Translations under genes and position numbers: made by a program
Source: JANXLS01 sp038227045
GTDB lineage: Bacteria; Planctomycetota; SZUA-567; H5-PLA8
Direction of reading: 5' to 3'
Length of the DNA stretch: 15,366 nt
Assembly (NCBI GenBank): GCA_038227045.1
Contig: JBBRQD010000126.1
Span: 1 to 15,366, forward strand
Shown here: piece after piece, positions 10,249 to 15,366 of the stretch
Layout: every line of letters begins with the position of its first letter
Numbering within the stretch: the stretch's first letter is position 1
The notes under the pieces: generated by a model
Databases searched by the model: none
Seen by the model: only the letters and a program-made list of their open reading frames with translations
Told to the model about the DNA's origin: nothing

Positions 10249-11651
10249 GCGCTCGCCTCCGTAGCGGCGGGCACGCGGATTTCGCCGCTCAGGAGTTTTG
10301 GGAGCAGGGCGTCGCGGAGGGCGGCGAGAGTGCGGGATTGGTGGAGATTCGTGGTGATATGAGCGAAGTGCAGCGAAACTCGGGCTGTGAAAGCAGCCAT
10401 AAGTTCCATCGTCGGCAGCACAACCGGAATTGGTCGGAAGTTCTGTTTGCTGATTTCTGCGAAGGTCGTGCCGGTTGCGCGGCTTTCGATCTCGGCCATG
10501 TTCGACTGGCACCAATTCAACATGAAGAAGTTTGAAGCGCGTTCGTTGCACTTCATCGCAATGAATCCCTGATTGATGGCGACGGGCATGACGGCGATAG
10601 CGAGATAGCCGACAGGAGCGCGGGAAGAAAGCAGCAGTGTGCCAGGGGGAAGTAATCCGGAGGAAATTTTCGCAATGCCGGCGTCGGTGATCTTGCGGTC
10701 GGTGTCGAGGAGTACCGGTGCCTGTAATGACGAGAAATCTTTCGGTGTGGTCCAGTGGTGCGTCCCACCTTCCCAATACATCGGCTCGGCGGTGCTCGGT
10801 GTTCCTCCGCCAACACAATCAACGAAATCACCGACCGGTTCAACCTTCCACCCCTTCGGAATCCGCCCCAATTCCGAATCCTGAAACCCGTCAGGAAACA
10901 GCGCCGCCACGTCCGCGCTCATGCCCGCCGGCTTGCGCCCATCCGCTTTGGCGCGGACGGGGTCGAAGTCCACGAACCAGCTCTGGAACAGCGCCCGCGC
11001 CAGCGCCTCCAGCGTCGCGTTCATCCGCCGGTTCAACTCGATCTTGTCGTCCAGCGCTTTAAGTATTGACGCAATCGCCCGCTGCTCGGCGGGCGGAGGA
11101 AGGCAAACGTGAAATGCTTTTGCTTCCGGGTAATAAATTGTTTGGTGTGTCGTACCGCTGGCGAATCGCCAGAGGGCTTCAGTTTCCGCGAATAAGATGT
11201 ATTTCAAAAAGTATGGATCAACGTTCGGCCCGCAGACCCAATTTACGAAATCTTGGCTCGTAGCCATCGAACGTCCCATGACCACGACGAACCCTACCGA
11301 GGCAGTGCGCGAAAGACAAACTGTATTCGCTGGCAGAAGTCGAGCGGATGAATTCTCCAATCCCATTTCGGAAACGTGTTGGAGCGTATCGTAGATTGTG
11401 CGTCCATGATTTTCTGTTGCGTCCTTGATACCGATCCACGGTACACCGCCATCCCAGTATTCCGGATGTTTACGGCTTGGCGTGTGGCCACTTTCAAGTT
11501 GGGCGACACTGCTCAACGGAGTCCACTTCCAGCCGTCAGGCGGCGTTAGATCAGGCATTCCGACGGAAAGCGCATAGCGACCGGGAATGACTCCAGTTGT
11601 CGCATCTCGCCCGCCAGTTCGTCCTGTTCCTTCGCTGACTTCACCCGCCAT
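10245..11651 (-). CDS. hsdS: Type I restriction enzyme, specificity subunit HsdS
   Basis: HsdS determines the bipartite DNA target for both methylation and restriction. The 468-residue protein has the classic two-half layout. TRD1 spans about 41-185 (GWKWTPLSSV, GHTPSRKHPEYWDGG) and is followed by central conserved helices 186-228 (AEQRAIASILKALDDKIELN). TRD2 spans about 267-412 (GWKVEPVGDF, GGTPSTAEPMYWEGG) and is followed by C-terminal helices 413-457 (LRDALLPKLLSGEI). Both TRDs open with G-x-TPS-x-x-x-x-x-YW-x-GG, so they belong to the same TRD subfamily. The ATG at 11651 overlaps the preceding gene by 11 nt. It gives about 40 residues before TRD1, longer than usual, so the in-frame ATG at 11558 (Met32) is an alternative start. 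The stop overlaps the next gene as ATGA. No truncation or frameshift is visible. Confidence 0.96.
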   Translation of the reverse strand: MAGEVSEGTGRTGGRDATTGVIPGRYALSVGMPDLTPPDGWKWTPLSSVAQLESGHTPSRKHPEYWDGGVPWIGIKDATENHGRTIYDTLQHVSEMGLENSSARLLPANTVCLSRTASVGFVVVMGRSMATSQDFVNWVCGPNVDPYFLKYILFAETEALWRFASGTTHQTIYYPEAKAFHVCLPPPAEQRAIASILKALDDKIELNRRMNATLEALARALFQSWFVDFDPVRAKADGRKPAGMSADVAALFPDGFQDSELGRIPKGWKVEPVGDFVDCVGGGTPSTAEPMYWEGGTHHWTTPKDFSSLQAPVLLDTDRKITDAGIAKISSGLLPPGTLLLSSRAPVGYLAIAVMPVAINQGFIAMKCNERASNFFMLNWCQSNMAEIESRATGTTFAEISKQNFRPIPVVLPTMELMAAFTARVSLHFAHITTNLHQSRTLAALRDALLPKLLSGEIRVPAATEASA

Positions 11652-12390
11652 AGTCCAGCCCCTTCAATTCAGTCCCAGCATCCGAGTCGGGTGTAAGCTT
11701 TATCCAATTCTGAAATTGCCATGGAACTTTGGGGCCAAGTCCAGAATGCAAGATTGCTTTGTTGGCCCACCAATTCGGAGAGAATGGATATTCGGCAAAG
11801 CTGTTGTGATAGAAACAGAGCGCCAAAACGCGTTCGTGAGTGTCGCCTACCCATGCCTCGTGCAGCGTGGCAATTGCACTTAAATGGGTGTTTTTATTCA
11901 GCCGCATTTCCGTATTGTTGTTCGGGCCAAAACCACGTTCGACGACCGTAATATCCTCAGGAACTTTGGGTATGTGAAAGGCGACTCGCTCGAAACCGTG
12001 CATTGCGGTTTGAATTGTATAAGAGTCGGTATAGCCATTTTTTGCATTGTCAAAAAGCACCAAAATTGCTGGTCTTGCTGGCTGGCGCTCAAAAAATGAT
12101 TTAAATTGACTGCGACTCGTCTTTATGTGATTGCGAACGCGCTCCGCAACATCATCCGGATTTCGACATTGGGATGCCACACCGTCGCGTGCAAACGCCT
12201 CGGCAAAACGCAAATCATCTTCGTTGGGTTCGATCTGCTTTATTTCGACAACAACATCGCTTCCGCAGACGCTCAATTCATAGTCCGGCTGTTTGTGTCC
12301 TGGAATCTCTGCTAGTCGCGCGCATTTGATTCCTTGCTGTTCGCAAAGCTCTTCAAACAACTCCTCCGATTTCGTTTTCTTAGGCGCCAT
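11641..12390 (-). CDS. Putative PD-(D/E)XK nuclease-like accessory protein of the RM operon
   Basis: This 249-residue protein lies between hsdM and hsdS, where no standard type I subunit is encoded. Its N-terminal third fits a PD-(D/E)XK nuclease core. A helix with acidic residues (SEELFEELCEQQG, 8-20) is followed by PDYELSV with D36 (35-41) and VVVEIKQIE with E49 and K51 (46-54), giving the D-x12-E-x-K spacing expected of the catalytic hairpin. The rest (about 80-249) is unrecognised. It contains a hydrophobic strand AILVLFDNAKNGY (108-120) and a Trp-rich C-terminal segment. It overlaps hsdM and hsdS by 11 nt each. The last residues LKGLDYGG closely copy the HsdM C-terminus LKGLGYGA, and the DNA at the two junctions is also similar. 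It could be a second nuclease, an autoregulatory protein or an anti-phage effector; none of these is shown. The catalytic residues are an inference from spacing. Confidence 0.8.
   Translation of the reverse strand: MAPKKTKSEELFEELCEQQGIKCARLAEIPGHKQPDYELSVCGSDVVVEIKQIEPNEDDLRFAEAFARDGVASQCRNPDDVAERVRNHIKTSRSQFKSFFERQPARPAILVLFDNAKNGYTDSYTIQTAMHGFERVAFHIPKVPEDITVVERGFGPNNNTEMRLNKNTHLSAIATLHEAWVGDTHERVLALCFYHNSFAEYPFSPNWWANKAILHSGLGPKVPWQFQNWIKLTPDSDAGTELKGLDYGG
11646..11667 (-). repeat. Junction repeat, copy 2 (3' end of the nuclease-like gene / hsdS start)
   Basis: These 22 nt cover the end of the nuclease-like gene and the hsdS start codon. They match the hsdM/nuclease junction (12385-12406) at 18 of 22 positions, including an identical TATGGCG block at the downstream start codon and TTGAA at the other end. 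The reading frames are in the same register in both copies. Confidence 0.6.
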
Positions 12391-13948
12391 ATCCCAACCC
12401 TTTCAAATTCCCCCAAATCGACTTCTCCAGCTTCGCCCCTTCCGCGCACTGCTCTTTAAGCTGCGCCGTCAGCCGCTTCATCTTCTCTTCGAACGGCTCG
12501 CCGTCGTCTTCCACTTCCTCCGCCCCGACATAGCGCCCCGGCGTCAGCACGTGGCCGTGCGCGCGGATGTCGTCGAGCTTGGCGCTCTTGCAGAAGCCGG
12601 CCACGTCCTCGTATTTCAGCTTGCCCTTCTGCGCCTTGTCGCCGCGCCAGGCGTGGTACGTGTCGGCGATGCGCGCGATGTCGGCGTCGGTCAGGTCGCG
12701 GTGCACGCGGTCGATCAGCGTGCCCAGCTTGCGCGCGTCGATGAACAGCGTCTCGCCGCGCCGGTCGCGGTACTTGCCGTTTTTCTTGTCCTTTGCGATG
12801 AACCACAGGCAGACGGGAATCTGCGTGCTGTAAAAAAGCTGCCCCGGCAGCGCGACCATGCAGTCCACCAGGTCCGCTTCGACGATGGCCTTTCGGATCT
12901 CGCCTTCGCCCGACGAGTTGCTTGACATGCTGCCGTTGGCCAGCACGAAGCCCGCCACGCCGGTCGGCGCGAGATGGTGGATGAAATGCTGCACCCAGGC
13001 GTAATTCGCGTTCCCCACCGGCGGCGCGCCATACTTCCAGCGCGCATCCTCGCGCAGCAGATCGCCGCGCCAATCGCTGTCGTTGAACGGCGGATTGGCG
13101 ATGACGAAATCGGCCTTCAAATCCTTGTGCAGATCGCGGTGGTACGAGTCGGCGTGTTCGATGCCCAGGTTGGCATCGATGCCGCGAATCGCCAGATTCA
13201 TCTTCGCCAGCCGCCACGTCGTCGGATTGGACTCCTGACCGTACACGCTGATGTCGCCAATCTTGCCGCCGTGTGCTTCGATGAACTTTTCACTTTGAAC
13301 GAACATGCCACCCGAACCACAGCACGGATCAAACACGCGACCTTTGTATGGCGCAAGCATCTCAACCAGCACACGCACAACGCAACGCGGCGTATAAAAT
13401 TGCCCGCCCTGCTTGCCCTCTGCACTGGCGAATTCGGAGAGAAAGTATTCGTACACGCGGCCGAGGATGTCCTTACCCCGACTTTCCTTGTCGCCCAGGC
13501 CGATGGTGCCGATCAAGTCAATCAGTTCGCCGAGCCGGTGCTTGTCGAGGTCCGGCCGAGCGAAAATCTTCGGCAGCACGCCCTTCAGGCTCGGGTTGGA
13601 TTGCTCGATGGCGATCATGGCATCATCGAGTGTCTTACCGATGGTCGGCTGTTTCGCGAGCCCTTGAAGCCGCGTCCAGCGCGCATCCTTCGGCACCCAG
13701 AAGATGCGGTCAGAGATGTACTCGTCGCGGTCTTCCGGATCAGCGCCGTCCTTGCGCTGCGCTTCAAGCTGCGCGTGCCGCTCTTCGAACGCGTCGGAGA
13801 TATATTTGAGGAAGATCAGGCCCAAGACGACGTGCTTGTACTCCGCAGCGTCCATGTTGTTCCGCAGCTTGTCCGCCGCCGCCCAAAGCGTGGCCTCAAA
13901 GCCCAGTTGCGCGCCACCATTAGACGCCTTCTTTTCAGCCTTCGGCAT
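12380..13948 (-). CDS. hsdM: Type I restriction enzyme, modification (N6-adenine methyltransferase) subunit HsdM
   Basis: HsdM transfers a methyl group from S-adenosylmethionine to adenine in the target chosen by HsdS, and is also a structural part of the restriction complex. The 522-residue length is typical. The N-terminal helical domain (about 15-170) includes the AEYKHVVLGLIFLKYISD segment (35-52) characteristic of HsdM. GGQFYTPRCVVRVLVEML (181-198) leads into SAM-binding motif I FDPCCGSGGMF (206-216), and the catalytic motif IV is NPPF (285-288). The C-terminal part (about 340-522) follows the usual N6_Mtase pattern and ends in a helical tail. All catalytic motifs are intact. The start is the ATG at 13948, preceded by a good GGAG. 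The stop lies within the next gene, an 11-nt overlap. It is the first gene of the operon. Confidence 0.97.
   Translation of the reverse strand: MPKAEKKASNGGAQLGFEATLWAAADKLRNNMDAAEYKHVVLGLIFLKYISDAFEERHAQLEAQRKDGADPEDRDEYISDRIFWVPKDARWTRLQGLAKQPTIGKTLDDAMIAIEQSNPSLKGVLPKIFARPDLDKHRLGELIDLIGTIGLGDKESRGKDILGRVYEYFLSEFASAEGKQGGQFYTPRCVVRVLVEMLAPYKGRVFDPCCGSGGMFVQSEKFIEAHGGKIGDISVYGQESNPTTWRLAKMNLAIRGIDANLGIEHADSYHRDLHKDLKADFVIANPPFNDSDWRGDLLREDARWKYGAPPVGNANYAWVQHFIHHLAPTGVAGFVLANGSMSSNSSGEGEIRKAIVEADLVDCMVALPGQLFYSTQIPVCLWFIAKDKKNGKYRDRRGETLFIDARKLGTLIDRVHRDLTDADIARIADTYHAWRGDKAQKGKLKYEDVAGFCKSAKLDDIRAHGHVLTPGRYVGAEEVEDDGEPFEEKMKRLTAQLKEQCAEGAKLEKSIWGNLKGLGYGA
12385..12406 (-). repeat. Junction repeat, copy 1 (hsdM 3' end / nuclease-like gene start)
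   Basis: These 22 nt span the last codons of hsdM and the ATG of the nuclease-like gene. They pair with 11646-11667 (18 of 22 identical, same register). Both encode a C-terminal LKGL-x-YG-x tail, and both end in an ATGGC start region with an 11-nt gene overlap. Confidence 0.6.
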
Positions 13949-13953
13949 TATGG

Positions 13954-13957
13954 CTCC
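13954..13957 (-). promoter_or_regulatory. Ribosome binding site of hsdM
   Basis: Read on the minus strand, GGAG lies 5 nt before the ATG at 13948. It fixes the hsdM start and is the only clear Shine-Dalgarno entry point for the overlapping six-gene operon. Confidence 0.6.
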
Positions 13958-14173
13958 AAATATGTAAGGGAGTTCAATACGCTACAACGTAACTGCAAAA
14001 CACGAAACGTCCAGCGAGGGGCGAAAACAAGTGTCACTCACAGGGTTTGTGTCGCGTGAAAATCAGGAGGAGGAAATTCTCCTAATAATTCGGGCTCAAA
14101 GGGTGAGCGTGGAGTCGCACTAATGCCAACAATAAGTAAAGGAACTTTTTCATCCAAGGCTCATTATAATTTG

Positions 14174-14194
14174 TCGAAAAATACTATTTTTCGA
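14174..14194. promoter_or_regulatory. Perfect inverted repeat (10-bp arms, 1-nt centre), candidate operator
   Basis: The left arm TCGAAAAATA (14174-14183) and right arm TATTTTTCGA (14185-14194) are exact reverse complements around C14184. Beyond one mismatch, two further flanking pairs also match. No T-run follows on either strand, so a dyad operator for a dimeric regulator is more likely than a terminator. Its position about 90 nt before the rightward gene fits promoter control. Confidence 0.5.
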
Positions 14195-14212
14195 AATATA
14201 AGCGTGCATAAT

Positions 14213-14228
14213 CCTAATATTAATTAGG
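14213..14228. promoter_or_regulatory. Second short inverted repeat upstream of the ParB-like gene
   Basis: CCTAAT (14213-14218) and ATTAGG (14223-14228) are perfect 6-bp arms around a 4-nt ATTA centre. The site lies 18 nt downstream of the larger palindrome and 55 nt before the rightward start codon. It may be a second operator half or chance in AT-rich DNA. Confidence 0.3.
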
Positions 14229-14283
14229 GTCCGGGTTCTTCGCGATTGAATCGTTAAGAGAACGGAACAGAAAGGGCGACAGC

Positions 14284-14601
14284 ATGGGACAGATTCCGCA
14301 ACAGATTCACACCGGCATGAAGATCGAGATGCGAAAGCTTTCGGAGATCAAGCCGTACGATAAAAACCCGCGCATCAACAACGCGGCCGTCGATGCCGTG
14401 GCGGCGTCGATCAAAGAGTTCGGTTTTCGCGCGCCGATCGTCGTTGACAAAGACGACGTGATCATCGTGGGCCACACGCGCTGGAAGGCCGCCGGCAAAC
14501 TCGGGCTCGAACGCGTGCCCGTCCACGTGGCCAACGAGCTTTCGCCGGCGCAGGTCAAAGCGTATCGCAACGCCCTGCAAATGATGGAGTGCACCGGATG
14601 A
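14284..14601 (+). CDS. Short ParB/Srx-fold (ParB N-terminal-like) protein, phage type
   Basis: This 105-residue protein is essentially one ParB N-terminal-like domain: RKLSEIKPYDKNPRINNAAV (17-36), AASIKEFGFRAPIVVD (41-56) and the conserved nucleotide-binding-type motif VGHTRWKAAGKLGL (62-75), then VPVHVANELSPAQVKAYR (78-95). Phage proteins of this kind often continue with IADN-type residues and a linked DNA methyltransferase domain. Here the match ends at KAYR and the gene closes ten residues later, so a C-terminal part seems to be missing or was never present. AAAGGG 7 nt upstream supports the ATG at 14284. The stop overlaps the terminase ATG as ATGA, so the two are probably co-translated. 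The neighbour suggests a packaging or DNA-processing role, not chromosome partition. No parA is seen. Confidence 0.85.
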   Translation: MGQIPQQIHTGMKIEMRKLSEIKPYDKNPRINNAAVDAVAASIKEFGFRAPIVVDKDDVIIVGHTRWKAAGKLGLERVPVHVANELSPAQVKAYRNALQMMECTG

Positions 14602-15366
14602 CCGCACTGCACCTGCACACGAACAAAAAAGTTTGGATCCCCGCCTTGGCCGGATTCCAGGCGATCGTTCCCAGATCGCCGACCATCGCGGACCCGGAGC
14701 GCCGCGCTGCTGGAAAAAAGCATCTACGCGCTTTTAAAAAACTCTATTTCCCCTGGCTCGACGACACCGGCAGCCATTTTCACGGAGAGTACCTGGATTT
14801 ACTCAATGATCTGATTCACTCCAAGGGCATCTTGAACCAATCGATTGCCGCTAAACGCGGCATCGGAAAAACGTTCGACACCATTATTGGTGTGATCTAT
14901 GCCAAATTTTATCGATTCCGACGTTACCCTGGCTGGATCTGCCGGAAGATCGATTTTGCGTATGACCGCATCGATCGTGAAGCCCATCAAATCCTCTATA
15001 ACGAACTCTTACAGGCCGATTTTCCCGAGCTGTGTGCACCGTTCCTCGGGGTCGATGTTCGCCAGCTTAAGGCACCGCTAGCGATGACCAAAAGCGAACT
15101 GTATTTACCGAATCACACTTGCACTAGGGCGTTCTCGATCGAGTCCGCTTCACGCGGATTGGCGTTGGCCGATGGCACCCGCCCCGATCTTATTCTGCTC
15201 GACGACGTCATCGAAACCATCCTCGGCTCCGAGGTCGAAACGGAGAATCTTACACAGCTCATCGAATCGCTGGCCGGCCTGCCAGAGAGCGGCGGTAACA
15301 TGGTGACGTTAATGCAGCTCACCGTTCCGCAGGCCGGCGGCGTGGGCGACACCTACACCGATTCAC
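14598..15366 (+). CDS. Phage terminase large subunit, N-terminal ATPase part (runs off the window)
   Basis: An open frame from the ATG at 14598 gives 256 codons without a stop up to the window edge. The large terminase is the packaging motor and headful nuclease that drives DNA into proheads. A Walker A-like loop AAKRGIGKT (84-92) follows a preceding strand, as in TerL proteins with RGxGKT/S. ASRGLALADGTRPDLILLDDV (184-204) carries the Walker B strand LILLDD with D202/D203, in the G-x-RPDL-x-x-x-DD context common in phage terminases. A coupling-type segment follows near 231-243. The C-terminal RNase H-like nuclease lies beyond the window. No small terminase subunit is visible upstream; the ParB-like gene occupies that place. 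Another phage or plasmid P-loop ATPase is possible but less likely. Confidence 0.8.
   Translation, partial: MTALHLHTNKKVWIPALAGFQAIVPRSPTIADPERRAAGKKHLRAFKKLYFPWLDDTGSHFHGEYLDLLNDLIHSKGILNQSIAAKRGIGKTFDTIIGVIYAKFYRFRRYPGWICRKIDFAYDRIDREAHQILYNELLQADFPELCAPFLGVDVRQLKAPLAMTKSELYLPNHTCTRAFSIESASRGLALADGTRPDLILLDDVIETILGSEVETENLTQLIESLAGLPESGGNMVTLMQLTVPQAGGVGDTYTDS

Larger units (their letters stand above)
13949..14283. promoter_or_regulatory. Divergent intergenic region between hsdM and the phage-type genes
   Basis: This 335-nt spacer must carry the promoters of the restriction operon (leftwards) and of the ParB-like/terminase genes (rightwards). About 14160-14230 is markedly AT-rich and holds two inverted repeats (14174-14194 and 14213-14228). 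A weaker 5-bp stem, AGGAG/CTCCT, is at 14068-14083. No promoter pair with good -35/-10 hexamers and spacing stood out on either strand, and no small gene is supported. An AAAGGG at 14271-14276 is a plausible ribosome binding site for the gene at 14284. Confidence 0.5.

Noticed and set aside
10249..10818. Upstream extension of the DCD-like frame across hsdS
   Set aside because: The extra residues are an out-of-frame reading of hsdS. The ATG at 10248 gives a compact domain and an ATGA overlap with the hsdS stop.
12974..14059. Long plus-strand frame of 361 codons opposite hsdM
   Set aside because: It is antisense to a gene with all catalytic motifs intact and shows no recognisable domain; the open frame follows from GC-rich codon bias.
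14284..14601. Chromosome or plasmid partition gene parB
   Set aside because: It has only the ParB/Srx-fold domain, no helix-turn-helix or dimerisation domain, no adjacent parA, and it overlaps a terminase gene.

Overview
The window is bacterial and mosaic. The long secreted-type protein on the left combines LamG, MBG, putative-Ig and PKD domains, a style common in environmental bacteria of the Planctomycetota/Verrucomicrobiota type. The restriction genes and phage-type packaging genes to its right are accessory DNA. No rRNA, tRNA or taxonomic marker is visible, so the phylum is a tentative inference.

Layout. Positions 1-167 are non-coding. Positions 168-4847 (+) encode a cysteine-free 1,559-residue multidomain surface or secreted protein without a signal peptide. 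It begins inside its first domain and is probably missing its true 5' end. Positions 4848-5720 hold no convincing intact gene. They contain decayed minus-strand coding DNA, including the C-terminal end of a REP-associated (Y1/RAYT) transposase and a possible IS4-type transposase fragment.

Positions 5721-13948 (all -) form one six-gene type I restriction-modification operon. The order of transcription is hsdM, a PD-(D/E)XK nuclease-like gene, hsdS, a small gene resembling the DCD (Development and Cell Death) domain, rhuM, and hsdR. Every junction overlaps, by 11, 11, 4, 4 and 4 nt. The whole block therefore looks like a single translationally coupled transcript read from a start region near 13950-14050. 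HsdM and HsdS would form the methyltransferase, and HsdR adds ATP-driven translocation and cleavage. RhuM is a known passenger of type I loci. The nuclease-like and DCD-like proteins are not standard subunits and are the most interesting part of the window. The nuclease-like gene is bounded by a near-duplicate of the hsdM 3' end, as if a cassette had been added at the hsdM/hsdS boundary.

Positions 13949-14283 are a divergent intergenic region with two clear inverted repeats. From 14284 rightwards (+) lie a short ParB/Srx-fold protein and, overlapping it by 4 nt, the N-terminal ATPase half of a phage terminase large subunit that runs off the window. The restriction operon therefore sits back to back with a phage packaging module. 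It may be prophage cargo or a neighbour at a prophage edge.
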